Shown: positions 37,415 to 45,892, counted from the stretch's first letter. The stretch: 64,000 nt of DNA from Sinorhizobium meliloti (GCF_035610345.1 NZ_CP141212.1:2769001-2833000), one strand, 5' to 3'. A program made the numbers and translations. The notes: generated from the letters alone by a model not told the origin.

Positions 37415-38613
37415 TGACTTTCAAGACTCTCGACGATCTGACCGACATCGCCGGCAAGCGCGTTCTCGTGCGCGTCGATCTGAACGTGCCTGTCAAGGAC
37501 AATCAGGTGACCGACACCACCCGCATCGAGCGCGTGGCGCCGACCATTCGCGAACTTTCCGAGAAGGGCGCGAAAGTCGTTCTGCTCGCGCATTTCGGCC
37601 GGCCGAAGGGCGAGCCCGTCGCCGGCATGTCGCTGAAGGCGATCGCCCCCGCCGTCGAGGAGATTCTCGACCAGCGCGTCTATTTCGCTGCCGACTGCAT
37701 CGGCGACAAGGCCGCCAACGCCATTGCCGAATTGAACGACGGCGAAGTGCTGCTGCTCGAAAATACCCGCTTCCACAAAGGCGAGGAGAAGAACGATCCG
37801 GACTTCGTGACGGCGCTCGCCGCCAATGGCGACATCTATGTCAACGACGCCTTCTCCGCCGCCCATCGCGCCCACGCCTCGACCGAAGGGCTTGCTCATC
37901 ACCTTCCCGCCTATGCCGGCCGCACCATGCAGACGGAGCTCGAAGCGCTTGAAAAGGGACTCGGCAATCCGAAGCGCCCGGTGGTTGCGATCGTCGGCGG
38001 CGCCAAGGTCTCGACCAAGATCGACCTTCTGCAGAACCTCGTGAAGAAGGTCGACGCGCTCGTCATCGGGGGCGGCATGGCCAACACCTTCCTCGCGGCG
38101 CAAGGCGTCGATGTCGGAAAGTCGCTCTGCGAGCACGATCTTGCGGAGACCGCCAAGGCCATCCTCGCGGCCGCCTCGGAAGCGGGATGCGCAATCGTTC
38201 TTCCGGTCGACGGCGTCGTCGCCCGTGAGTTCAAGGCCGGTGCGGACAACGAGGCCGTCGATATCAACGCCATCCCTGCCGACGCCATGGTGCTCGACGT
38301 CGGGCCGAAATCGATCGATGCCATCAACGAATGGATCTCCCGCGCCGAAACGCTCGTGTGGAACGGCCCGCTCGGCGCCTTCGAGATCGCGCCGTTCGAC
38401 AGGGCGACCGTGGCAGCCGCGAAACACGCGGCATCCCGCACGCGCGCAGGCTCGCTCGTCTCCGTCGCCGGGGGCGGCGACACGGTCGCAGCGCTCAACC
38501 ATGCCGAGGTCGCGGACGATTTCACCTATGTCTCGACCGCCGGCGGCGCCTTCCTCGAATGGATGGAAGGCAAGCCCCTGCCGGGCGTCGATATTCTCCG
38601 GCAGCGGAAGTGA
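37414..38613 (+). CDS. pgk: Phosphoglycerate kinase
   Basis: A 399-residue enzyme that transfers phosphate from 1,3-bisphosphoglycerate to ADP. The substrate-binding [11 protein letters not shown] starts near 22, [10 protein letters not shown] follows, the hinge and nucleotide part include [14 protein letters not shown] near 190 and the C-terminal [13 protein letters not shown] carries the Gly-rich phosphate loop. The ATG at 37414 overlaps the previous stop. The longer frame from 37084 is a shadow. A 34-base hairpin follows the stop. Confidence 0.97.
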   Translation: MTFKTLDDLTDIAGKRVLVRVDLNVPVKDNQVTDTTRIERVAPTIRELSEKGAKVVLLAHFGRPKGEPVAGMSLKAIAPAVEEILDQRVYFAADCIGDKAANAIAELNDGEVLLLENTRFHKGEEKNDPDFVTALAANGDIYVNDAFSAAHRAHASTEGLAHHLPAYAGRTMQTELEALEKGLGNPKRPVVAIVGGAKVSTKIDLLQNLVKKVDALVIGGGMANTFLAAQGVDVGKSLCEHDLAETAKAILAAASEAGCAIVLPVDGVVAREFKAGADNEAVDINAIPADAMVLDVGPKSIDAINEWISRAETLVWNGPLGAFEIAPFDRATVAAAKHAASRTRAGSLVSVAGGGDTVAALNHAEVADDFTYVSTAGGAFLEWMEGKPLPGVDILRQRK

Positions 38614-38639
38614 GCCCGGCTACGGTGCTCTGCATGCAA

Positions 38640-38673
38640 GGCGCGTCGCATTCAATTACTCATGCGACGCGCC
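38640..38673 (+). terminator. Perfect 11-bp hairpin after pgk
   Basis: GGCGCGTCGCA, 12-base loop, then its exact complement, 27 bp past the pgk stop. No T-run follows. Fifteen bases (GCGCGTCGCATTCAA) recur exactly at 50715-50729, so it is probably a dispersed palindromic repeat that may serve as a terminator or mRNA-stabilising end. Confidence 0.55.
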
Positions 38674-38787
38674 TATCGCCTCGATGACTGAATCCCGACA
38701 AGTTGCTCCAGATTCGAACGCCTCGTCGTGCAGGTGACATGCACCTTGGCGCCGGAACCAAGTCACCCGAAATAATTACGATATTTC

Positions 38788-38814
38788 AAACGATTAAAAT
38801 TATTTAAATCGTTT
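38788..38814. repeat. AT-rich palindrome upstream of fbaB
   Basis: AAACGATT and AATCGTTT arms around an A/T-only centre, in an AT-rich island of about 60 bases that contrasts with the GC-rich surroundings. It may be an operator for fbaB or a repeat remnant. Confidence 0.45.
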
Positions 38815-38873
38815 TAGCCCGTTTTACTGCCATTTTCCCGCACGGTATCTTCTGTTAACGCGGCTTTGTTCCC

Positions 38874-38900
38874 GAGGCGCGAAAGACGGTTTTGCGCCTC
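38874..38900 (+). promoter_or_regulatory. Stem-loop in the fbaB leader
   Basis: GAGGCGC-GAAA...TTTT-GCGCCTC forms an 11-bp stem (one G-U pair) with loop GACGG, about 64 bp before the fbaB ATG. It could stabilise the mRNA or attenuate; no U-tract follows. Confidence 0.4.
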
Positions 38901-38963
38901 GCTCCGAGATTGGTTTCATTCGCTGTTCCGATTGCTGATCAGCGCTGTGTGTAGGAGAAGAAT

Positions 38964-39989
38964 ATGAGCGAAAGACTGGAAGACATTGCGGTTGCCATGG
39001 TGGCAAACGGCCGCGGCCTGCTTGCGGCCGACGAGTCGACCGCGACGATCAAGAAGCGCTTCGACAGCATCGGCCTGGAGTCCACCGAGACGTCGCGCCG
39101 CGATTATCGCGAGATGCTGCTGCGCTCGGACGATGCGATGCGCGAGTATATCTCCGGCGTCATCCTCTATGAGGAAACACTGTTCCAGAAGGCTGCCGAC
39201 GGCACGCCCCTCACCGACGTCATCCGCAATGCGGGCTCGATCCCGGGGATCAAGGTCGACACCGGTGCCAAGCCGATGGCCCATTTCCCGAACGAAACGG
39301 TAACCGAAGGCCTCGACGGGCTCGCCGCCCGCCTTGCCAGATATCATGAAGCCGGCGCCCGCTTCGCCAAATGGCGGGGCGTGATTGCGATTTCCGACGC
39401 TCTTCCGACCTGGGGCGCGATCAGGGCCAATGCCCATGCGCTCGCCCGCTATGCCGCGCTCTGCCAGGAGGCGAAGATCGTACCGATCGTGGAGCCGGAA
39501 GTGCTGATGGATGGCGCCCCCGGCGATCACTCGATCGAGCGCTCGGAAGAGGTCACCGAATGGGTCCTTCGCACCGTCTTCGAGGAACTTGGCGAACTCC
39601 GCGTCAGCCTCGAAGGCATGATCCTGAAACCGAGCATGGTGATCGACGGCAAGAAGGCGCGCAAAGCGTCCGTCGATGAGGTCGCGGAACGCACCATCAA
39701 GGTGCTGAAGCGCACCGTTCCGGCGGCTGTTCCCGGCATCGCCTTCCTCTCCGGCGGCCAGTCGACCGAAGAGGCGACGGCGCACCTTTCAGCCATGAAC
39801 GCGGCGCACGACCTGCCCTGGAAGCTTACCTTCTCCTATGGCCGGGCACTGCAGCAGGAAGCGCTCAATGCCTGGGGCGGCAAGTCGGAAAACGTCGCGG
39901 CCGGCCAGCGCGCCTTCGCCCATCGCGCCAAGATGTGCAGCCTCGCCGCCAAGGGAAGCTGGACGAAGGACTTCGAAAAAGCCGCCTGA
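38964..39989 (+). CDS. fbaB: Fructose-bisphosphate aldolase class I
   Basis: A 341-residue Schiff-base aldolase of the animal-like class I type. Landmarks are LLAADESTATIKKRF near 20-34, the VDTGAKP segment, WRGVIAI, PIVEPEVLMDG near 178-188 and the active-site lysine region GMILKPSMV near 218-226. It cleaves fructose-1,6-bisphosphate to DHAP and GAP. Separated from pgk by 350 bp of structured AT-rich DNA, it has its own promoter region and a strong terminator. Confidence 0.96.
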   Translation: MSERLEDIAVAMVANGRGLLAADESTATIKKRFDSIGLESTETSRRDYREMLLRSDDAMREYISGVILYEETLFQKAADGTPLTDVIRNAGSIPGIKVDTGAKPMAHFPNETVTEGLDGLAARLARYHEAGARFAKWRGVIAISDALPTWGAIRANAHALARYAALCQEAKIVPIVEPEVLMDGAPGDHSIERSEEVTEWVLRTVFEELGELRVSLEGMILKPSMVIDGKKARKASVDEVAERTIKVLKRTVPAAVPGIAFLSGGQSTEEATAHLSAMNAAHDLPWKLTFSYGRALQQEALNAWGGKSENVAAGQRAFAHRAKMCSLAAKGSWTKDFEKAA

Positions 39990-40019
39990 GCGCCAGAATA
40001 GTTAGAGGGAGCGAGGAGA

Positions 40020-40053
40020 GGCCCGGTGACAGCCATGCCGCCGGGCCTTTTTT
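40020..40053 (+). terminator. Rho-independent terminator of fbaB
   Basis: GGCCCGG (40020-40026) pairs with CCGGGCC (40041-40047), followed by six T. It lies 30 bp past the fbaB stop. Confidence 0.88.
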
Positions 40054-40161
40054 ATGGCGCCCCCTTGCTGCCTCGACAATTGTCAGGGAGACAAGTTCGC
40101 TGTTCAGCGGCGCCGGCGACGACTTTAAATCTACGCCATCTGCGACCGACCGGAGGGCCCC

Positions 40162-41079
40162 ATGAACACCGTCTCCTTCATTACCGTCGACGTCTTCACG
40201 ACCGACCGTTTCGCCGGCAATCAGCTTGCCGTCATCCCGGATGCACGGGTCTTGAGCGACGCCCAGATGCAGGCGATCGCCACGGAGTTCGGCTATTCCG
40301 AAGTCACCTTCGTCCTTCCGCCCGAAAATCCGGAGAACACCGCGCGCGTGCGCATCTTCACGCCGACGACCGAAGTGCCTTTCGCCGGCCACCCGAATGT
40401 CGGCACGGCCTTCGTGCTCGGCCGGCAACGGGAAGTCTTTGGCCGCAAGCCGGGCGGCGCATTGCGTTTCGAGGAAAAGGCGGGCCTTGTCGAAGTGACT
40501 CTTCTCGGCAGTGACGGCATCGTCACGGGCGCAAGGATCGTCGCCCCGCAGGCGCTGCAAATCGGACCCGCCATAGACGCCGCGACGATTGCCGCCTGCG
40601 CATCGCTGCGCCAGGACGACCTCATCGACCGAACTCATCCGCCGGTGCGCATTTCGGTCGGTCTGCCCTTCTCGGTCGCTGAGGTGCGCGACGTCGAGGC
40701 CCTTTCGACAGCGCGGCCGAACGTCTCGGCCTTCGAGGAGGCGAATAGCCGCTATCCGCTTGCGGAAGACAGCTTCAGCCTGTTTCTCTATGCCCATACG
40801 CGCGAGCGGCCCGGCCATATAAGGGCACGCATGTTCGCTCCGCTCGACAACGTCATCGAGGATCCGGCAACCGGCAGCGCCTCGGCGGCGCTCGGCGCTT
40901 ACCTCGTCTCGCTGCTTCCCGAGGCCGACGCGAAGGCCGAACTCGTCATCGAACAGGGCGTGGAAATGGGACGCCGCAGCCTCATCACGGTCGGTGTCGA
41001 CAAGAGGAACGGCACAGTCCGCAACGTCAGCGTCTCGGGCGACTGCGTTTCGGCGATGCGCGGGGAGATCTTGATCTGA
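40162..41079 (+). CDS. PhzF-family isomerase/epimerase-like protein
   Basis: A 305-residue protein of the PhzF superfamily with the diaminopimelate-epimerase-like double-domain fold. The start is FITVDVFTTDRFAGNQLAVI; the proposed catalytic Glu is in GYSEVTFV near 45, followed by PFAGHPNVGTA and the C-terminal DPATGSASAALGAYL. True phenazine synthesis is unlikely without other phz genes; family members act on varied small molecules. A perfect GACAATTGTC palindrome at 40075-40084 lies in the promoter region. It converges with the cyclase gene. Confidence 0.9.
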   Translation: MNTVSFITVDVFTTDRFAGNQLAVIPDARVLSDAQMQAIATEFGYSEVTFVLPPENPENTARVRIFTPTTEVPFAGHPNVGTAFVLGRQREVFGRKPGGALRFEEKAGLVEVTLLGSDGIVTGARIVAPQALQIGPAIDAATIAACASLRQDDLIDRTHPPVRISVGLPFSVAEVRDVEALSTARPNVSAFEEANSRYPLAEDSFSLFLYAHTRERPGHIRARMFAPLDNVIEDPATGSASAALGAYLVSLLPEADAKAELVIEQGVEMGRRSLITVGVDKRNGTVRNVSVSGDCVSAMRGEILI

Positions 41080-41091
41080 TCGCCGGAATGT

Positions 41092-42981
41092 TCAGCGCCT
41101 CCCGACCTTGCACTCTGTGAGCGCGTCGAGGAGCGCGCGGAAGCGCGGATCGTCGCGTATGAGGTCCAGGTCCGGATCCTGGTTGAACCACTGGACATGG
41201 TAGCTGGAGCTCAGCGGCACCACGGTTTCCAGCAGTTCCAGCGCGCGCTCGCCCTCACCGAGGAGCGAATGGACGCAGGCTGCATTGTACCGCGCGACGA
41301 TATCGTCCGGATCGATCGCCAGCGCGCGAGAAACCCATTCCTTCGCACGTTCCGCCTCGCCCATATGCGCCAGCGCCAATGCACCGCGATGCGCCGGGCT
41401 GGCATTTTCGGGGTTCCGCTCCATCGCGCTTTGCGCTCTTTCGATGCCGATCCGCGCCCAGCGCTGGCGCTCGGTCTCCATACCAAGGGACAGGTGGCAA
41501 CCCATCAAATGGATCGGCGAAAAGTAATCGTCCGACCGGATTTCCGCCGCGCGCTCGAAGAATCCGATCGCTTCCCGGAAGCGGCCCTGCGCGAAGAGAA
41601 AACGGCCATAATAGAGATTCGCCTCATAGAGCGAAGGATCGAGCGCCAGAGCCTGCAGAAACTCACGGCTTGCCTCCTCCGTCTGGCCGTGGTGATTCAA
41701 TGCGAGCCCGCGCGAGGCATGCGCTTCCGCCAGGTTCGGATCGAGCGCGAGCGCCCTGGCGCTCATGTCGAGTATGCTCTCCAGCGGGAACTCCTTTTCG
41801 TGCCAGTCCCTGATCGCACATTCGCACTCGGCGATGCCGGCATAGGCACGCGCATAGTTCGGGTCGAGTTCGACGGCCTTCAGGAACATGCGGCGTGCGA
41901 GCAGCAGATAGGGCCGGGTCCACGTATGGGAGAACTGACGACCGCGGAGATAGTACGTATAGGCCTCCACCGAGGTCGTCGGGTCGCTTTCGATCGCCCT
42001 CTTTTCCTCCGGCAGAAGCTTTATCTTGAGCTGGTCGACGATGGCATGAGTGATCTCGTCCTGAATCGCGAAAATATCCGTCAGATCGCGGTCGTAGCGG
42101 TCGGCCCACAGATGCCCGCCGGTCTGCGCGTCGATCAACTGGCCGGTGATGCGCACGCGCCCGCCCGCCTTGCGCACGCTGCCTTCGAGGATGAAGCGAA
42201 CGCCGAGTTCATGGGCGATCTGCTTAACCTTCACGGACTTGCCCTTGTAAGTGAAGACGGTGTTGCGGGCGACGACGTGCAGGCGCGAAATCTTCGAAAG
42301 GTCGGTGATGACGTCCTCTGTGATGCCGTCGGAGAAATATTCCTGCTCGGGATCATGGCTCATATTGGTGAAGGGCAGGACGGCGATCGATAATTCGTAG
42401 CCGCGGTCGACGACGCCGGACGGCTCCCCACGCTTGCCGAGCGAATTGCCGCCGAGCGACACCGTATAGACGCGGACGGTCGATGCGATGTTCTTCAGGC
42501 TGTATTCGCCCTTGTCGATGAAACCGACATCGAGTCTCGAGCCGACATGGTCCCGCACGGAGGCAGAAACGGCGATGCCGGAAGGATCGGCAAGCCCTTC
42601 GAGGCGCGCAGCGACATTGACGCCATCGCCGAAGATGTCGCCGTCCTCGACGATCACGTCGCCGAGATGGATGCCGATCCTGAGTTCGATGCGCCTGCTC
42701 TTCGGCAAGCCTTCGTTGCAGGCGAGCATACCGCGCTGAATCGCGGCGGCACAGGCAACGGCGTTCACCACGCTCGAAAACTCGACGAGCATGCTGTCTC
42801 CCGCCAGTTTGACGATTCGGCCTTTATGTTCGGCGATCTTTGGTTCCAGCAGCTCGCGGCGGTGGCGCTTCAGCGCCGCGAGCGTCCCGGCCTCATCCGC
42901 TCCCATGAGGCGGCTGTAGCCCACGACATCGGCTGCGAGAATGGCGGTGAGACGACGTTCCAACAGAGCCTCGATCTTCAT
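41092..42981 (-). CDS. Class III adenylate/guanylate cyclase with TPR repeats
   Basis: About 629 residues from the ATG at 42981 (a GTG at 42996 adds five). The N-terminal class III catalytic domain (about 8-175) has RRLTAILAADVVGYSRLMGADE and the second metal/adenine segment EFSSVVNAVACAAAIQRG. Next is a TolB-like domain (about 205-320; LPFTNMSHDPEQEYFSDGIT). The C-terminal half consists of TPR units (LDPNYARAYAGIAECECA, LDPSLYEANLYYGRFLFAQG, NPENASPAHRGALALAHMG). S. meliloti is known for many such cyclases. No membrane segment is evident. The signal sensed is unknown. Confidence 0.87.
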   Translation of the reverse strand: MKIEALLERRLTAILAADVVGYSRLMGADEAGTLAALKRHRRELLEPKIAEHKGRIVKLAGDSMLVEFSSVVNAVACAAAIQRGMLACNEGLPKSRRIELRIGIHLGDVIVEDGDIFGDGVNVAARLEGLADPSGIAVSASVRDHVGSRLDVGFIDKGEYSLKNIASTVRVYTVSLGGNSLGKRGEPSGVVDRGYELSIAVLPFTNMSHDPEQEYFSDGITEDVITDLSKISRLHVVARNTVFTYKGKSVKVKQIAHELGVRFILEGSVRKAGGRVRITGQLIDAQTGGHLWADRYDRDLTDIFAIQDEITHAIVDQLKIKLLPEEKRAIESDPTTSVEAYTYYLRGRQFSHTWTRPYLLLARRMFLKAVELDPNYARAYAGIAECECAIRDWHEKEFPLESILDMSARALALDPNLAEAHASRGLALNHHGQTEEASREFLQALALDPSLYEANLYYGRFLFAQGRFREAIGFFERAAEIRSDDYFSPIHLMGCHLSLGMETERQRWARIGIERAQSAMERNPENASPAHRGALALAHMGEAERAKEWVSRALAIDPDDIVARYNAACVHSLLGEGERALELLETVVPLSSSYHVQWFNQDPDLDLIRDDPRFRALLDALTECKVGRR

Positions 42982-43141
42982 CTTGTGGCCGAGCACGGTA
43001 ATTTAACCTTTTCCTGTCGTCATGTCGTGCGGAGATAGAGCAACTTGAGCGCGACAATAGCGCGGCCCTTTCCCAAGTTGCTGTTTCTCAAGGAACGCCG
43101 AAGCCGCCGGACTTCTAAATCTCGTGCGGCACGCAGGAGGC

Positions 43142-43297
43142 TCAGGGACGCACGAGCACCGTGACCATCATCACGACGATGGCGAAGACGGCAATCTTCC
43201 AGAAATCGCGGCGCTGCCTCAGTCCCGGATAGCCGAGCGGCTTGATGAGCTGGACGCACATGGCCAGCAGCAGGAGAACCGTCAGTGCCTTTGACAT
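43142..43297 (-). CDS. 51-residue membrane peptide with two hydrophobic segments
   Basis: Short frame starting MSKALTVLLLLAMCVQLIKP and ending in VRP. There are two hydrophobic stretches (about 4-18 and 34-48), separated by LGYPGLRQRRDFWK, giving a hairpin with a basic loop. The ATG at 43297 has GGGAA about 8 bases upstream. Its hydrophobic pattern and clean start support a real gene, and similar unnamed small proteins are common in Rhizobiales. It lies between the cyclase gene and the divergent MFS gene. Function unknown. Confidence 0.65.
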   Translation of the reverse strand: MSKALTVLLLLAMCVQLIKPLGYPGLRQRRDFWKIAVFAIVVMMVTVLVRP

Positions 43298-43478
43298 TCG
43301 CTCATTTCCGGGAAGATCCGCTGCAATGGGAGCGACGTCATACGGACGTCACTTTTCGTCGCATAGAGGGCTATTGTTTTCGCCGTCGATTTGCAATGAC
43401 CGGTGGTATTGATTTCCATCGGCAGAGCGGCGGTCCTCGTCACGACACGCCGAAGGGCGAACGAATTCCGGGTGGACG

Positions 43479-44780
43479 ATGAGAAATAACCTGCTTCCCG
43501 TTGCCGCGCTGCTGCTTGGCACCCTGTTTCTCTTCCTCGGAAACGGTCTGCAGGGCCTGCTCCTGCCGGTGCGCGGCACCGCGGAGGGCTATCCGACAAC
43601 CATCCTCGGTCTGTTCGGCACGCTCTGGGCCACCGGTTTCGTGCTTGGCTGCTTCTTCGCTCCGAATGTCGTCAAGCGCATCGGGCATGTGCGCGCCTTC
43701 AGCGTGTTCACGGCCCTGATCGCCATCGTTTCCCTGCTGACGGGCATTCTGATCGACCCGGTCTCGTGGCTGGCGCTGCGCGCGGTCACGGGTTTCTCCA
43801 CTGCCGGAACGTCGATGATCATCGAAAGCTGGCTGAACGAGCGCGCCACCAATGAGAGCCGCGGCGTGATCTTCTCGCTCTATATCGCCATCACCCTTTT
43901 CGGCGTCGTCGGCGGCCAGATGATGATTCCCTTCGGCGAGACGTCCACGACCTTCTTCTTCATGATCTGCGGCATTCTCTATTGCGTAGCGATGCTGCCG
44001 ACGCTGTTGTCCAGGGCCGCCTCGCCGCAGCCGCTGAAACAGGTCCGCCTCGACCTGCGCGGCCTCTACCGCAATTCGCCGGTTTCCTTCCTCGGCATCC
44101 TGCTCATCGGCATCGCCAACGGCGCCTTCGGCACGCTCGGCGCGGTCTTCGGCCGCCAGGCCGGGCTGTCGGACAGCACCGTCGCGGCGATGATGAGCGT
44201 CGCGATCTTCTCGGGCGCCGTCATGCAACTGCCGGCCGGCCGCATCTCCGACCGCATCGACCGCCGCTATGTGCTTGCCGCGCTCGCAGGCGTCGGCGCT
44301 TTCGCCGGCCTCCTGATCTTCCTCGTCGAGCCCGGTCAGGTCTGGATCGTTCTGACGTTGATCGCGATCTACGGCGCAGCCGCCAATGCGCTCTACCCGA
44401 TCGCGGTTTCCCACGCCAACGACTTCGCGACCCCCGAGGATTTCGTGAAGGTTTCGGGCGGGCTCCTGCTGCTCTACGGCATCGGCACGATTATCGGCCC
44501 GACGATCGGCGGGCCGATAATGACCGCCAGCGGGCCTTATGGCCTCTTCATGATCACGGCCTGTGCGCATATGCTCATCACTGCCTATGCGATCGTCCGC
44601 AGCCGCCGGCGCGCACCGGTGCCCGCGGCCGAGCGCGAAAACTTCTCGCCGGTCAATGCCGGTACGGCGACGACGCCGGAGAGCCTGCAGCTCTCGCCGC
44701 GTGCGGCTCCGCTGGAGGAACTGCCGGACGAAGGCGCCGACGATCCCCAGGAAGAGGAGAGATCGAATGAGCCTGTTTGA
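43479..44780 (+). CDS. MFS transporter
   Basis: A 433-residue carrier with about 12 transmembrane helices, from LLPVAALLLGTLFLFLG at the start to LFMITACAHMLITAYAIV near 380. The GRISDRIDRRYVLA segment near 246-259 is the MFS signature between helices. It resembles the YcaD/sugar-efflux-like carriers of alphaproteobacteria; the substrate cannot be told. A hydrophilic C-terminal tail of about 45 residues follows. The last 14 bp overlap the DUF1192 gene. Confidence 0.86.
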   Translation: MRNNLLPVAALLLGTLFLFLGNGLQGLLLPVRGTAEGYPTTILGLFGTLWATGFVLGCFFAPNVVKRIGHVRAFSVFTALIAIVSLLTGILIDPVSWLALRAVTGFSTAGTSMIIESWLNERATNESRGVIFSLYIAITLFGVVGGQMMIPFGETSTTFFFMICGILYCVAMLPTLLSRAASPQPLKQVRLDLRGLYRNSPVSFLGILLIGIANGAFGTLGAVFGRQAGLSDSTVAAMMSVAIFSGAVMQLPAGRISDRIDRRYVLAALAGVGAFAGLLIFLVEPGQVWIVLTLIAIYGAAANALYPIAVSHANDFATPEDFVKVSGGLLLLYGIGTIIGPTIGGPIMTASGPYGLFMITACAHMLITAYAIVRSRRRAPVPAAERENFSPVNAGTATTPESLQLSPRAAPLEELPDEGADDPQEEERSNEPV

Positions 44781-44955
44781 CGATGACCAACCGAAAAAGA
44801 AGACCGAGCACGAGATCGGCAGCGATCTTTCGCTGCTCTCCGTGGACGAACTGACCGCGCGCATCGCGCTTCTGACGGAGGAAATTGCAAGGCTCGAAGC
44901 GGAAAGACAGCGCAAGTCGGCGAGCCGTTCGGCCGCCGAAAGCCTTTTTCGGTGA
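44767..44955 (+). CDS. DUF1192 small protein
   Basis: A 62-residue protein beginning MSLFDDDQPKKKTEHEIGSD, followed by the DUF1192 core LSVDELTARIALLTEEIARLEAER, an amphipathic helix that could form a coiled coil. The ATG at 44767 follows AGGAGAG and lies inside the MFS 3' end. The DUF1192-DUF1465-rpmE order is shared by many Rhizobiales. Function unknown. Confidence 0.85.
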   Translation: MSLFDDDQPKKKTEHEIGSDLSLLSVDELTARIALLTEEIARLEAERQRKSASRSAAESLFR

Positions 44956-45005
44956 GCGCGGGCTGGAATGATTGCGGACTTTTAATCCAGAAGAATGCTT
45001 GGGCT

Positions 45006-45020
45006 TTAACCGCAAATTAA
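45006..45020. promoter_or_regulatory. CtrA-type binding site (TTAA-N7-TTAA)
   Basis: TTAA (45006-45009), seven bases, TTAA (45017-45020): an exact match to the consensus, 13 bp before the 45033-45069 hairpin. Confidence 0.6.
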
Positions 45021-45116
45021 GCATTTTCTGCGATTGTCCGAGCATCCGGTCCTTCCGGACTCAGACAATTTCACCGACTGGCGAATGGGTCTGATTTTTC
45101 TCCCTGTTTTACCTTG

Positions 45117-45143
45117 AGAGCCGCTTCACGCGGCTCTTTTTTT
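45117..45143 (+). terminator. Rho-independent terminator
   Basis: AGAGCCGC (45117-45124), loop TTCAC, GCGGCTCT (45130-45137), followed by T residues to 45143. It ends either the MFS-DUF1192 mRNA or a small RNA. Confidence 0.85.
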
Positions 45144-45180
45144 GCTTTGCGACAGGGCGGCCTCCAAAGAAGTGTGGAGA

Positions 45181-45195
45181 TTAACCCTTTCTTAA
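45181..45195. promoter_or_regulatory. CtrA-type binding site upstream of the DUF1465 gene
   Basis: TTAA (45181-45184), seven bases, TTAA (45192-45195). It lies 124 bp before the DUF1465 ATG and is the third perfect site in this window. Confidence 0.6.
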
Positions 45196-45318
45196 GAATG
45201 CTCTTGCGCGGAATGCGGTATGGGATCATTCTTCGAGCATGGAGGGGCCTCAGGAAACTTTTCCCAGAGCCGCCCGTTTCCTGACAGTTGTGATGCGTTG
45301 GAACCAGGGAATACAGGC

Positions 45319-45837
45319 ATGTCCGAAAGAGGATTGAATACCGTCAGTTTCGCCGGTCACGCTGCGTCTTCGGCGCAGTTCAAGGCGCTCTACGCTGAAG
45401 GGATGGGCCTGGTCGAGGAAACGGCAAGCTATCTCGATGGCCCTGGACGCACCGCCGCCAAGGTGCTGCCGCGCATGGCATCCGTTCTCTATGCTGCCGA
45501 GTCGATGCGCCTCACCACCCGGCTGATGCAGATGGCGTCATGGCTCCTGCTGCAGCGCGCCGTCAACAATGGCGAGATGAGCCGCGAGCAGGTCCTGTCT
45601 GAAAAGAGCAAGGTGCGCCTGGACAGCTTCAACGTCGACCGCAGCGCGCCGGGCTGGAACGATCTGCCGGAGAGCTTCCGCGAGCTCATCGAGCGGTCGC
45701 TCCGGCTGCAGAACCGGGTCGCATTGCTCGACCGCGAGATTTATCGGCCGCAGGAAGCAACGAGCTTCGTTCCGGACAACCAGAACGGCGTCAAGGCGCA
45801 GATCAAGCTGCTGCAGACGGCCTTCGGAGCGAGTTGA
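45319..45837 (+). CDS. DUF1465 family protein
   Basis: A 172-residue mostly helical, soluble protein. DUF1465 landmarks are FKALYAEGMGLVEETASYLDGPGR near 22-45, the LPRMASVLYAAESMRLTTRLMQMASWLLLQRAV core and LPESFRELIERSLRLQNRVALLDREIY. The start ATG at 45319 follows AGGGA; the longer frame from 45220 includes promoter DNA. Function is not known. A perfect CtrA site upstream suggests cell-cycle control. It is followed by its own terminator. Confidence 0.87.
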   Translation: MSERGLNTVSFAGHAASSAQFKALYAEGMGLVEETASYLDGPGRTAAKVLPRMASVLYAAESMRLTTRLMQMASWLLLQRAVNNGEMSREQVLSEKSKVRLDSFNVDRSAPGWNDLPESFRELIERSLRLQNRVALLDREIYRPQEATSFVPDNQNGVKAQIKLLQTAFGAS

Positions 45838-45869
45838 GCGAGGCAGAACCCTGCCGCTGTAAGCCAAAG

Positions 45870-45892
45870 CCCGGCGATGTGCCGGGTTTTTT
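45870..45892 (+). terminator. Rho-independent terminator of the DUF1465 gene
   Basis: CCCGGC, loop GATGT, GCCGGG, then six T (45887-45892), 33 bp past the stop. Confidence 0.85.

Larger units (their letters stand above)
44956..45143 (+). ncRNA. Structured intergenic transcript candidate
   Basis: Between DUF1192 and the terminator at 45117-45143 there is no gene but clear structure: ATTGTC (45033-45038) pairs with GACAAT (45064-45069), with GAG/CTC and CCGG/CCGG inside. A perfect CtrA site (45006-45020) lies just upstream of this hairpin. It could be a small RNA starting near 45025-45033 and ending at the terminator, or simply the DUF1192 3' UTR. Promoter and 5' end are not clear. Confidence 0.4.

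Noticed and set aside
38794..38807. Possible CtrA site TTAA-N6-TTAA upstream of fbaB
   Set aside because: Spacing is six, not seven; the motif is part of an AT-rich palindrome that explains it.
33756..39989. Calvin-cycle (cbb) operon
   Set aside because: Gene order recalls cbb operons, but there is no RuBisCO, phosphoribulokinase or CbbR here, and the aldolase is class I.
40162..41079. Phenazine biosynthesis locus
   Set aside because: Only a PhzF-superfamily protein is present; no other phz gene is nearby and the family is broad.
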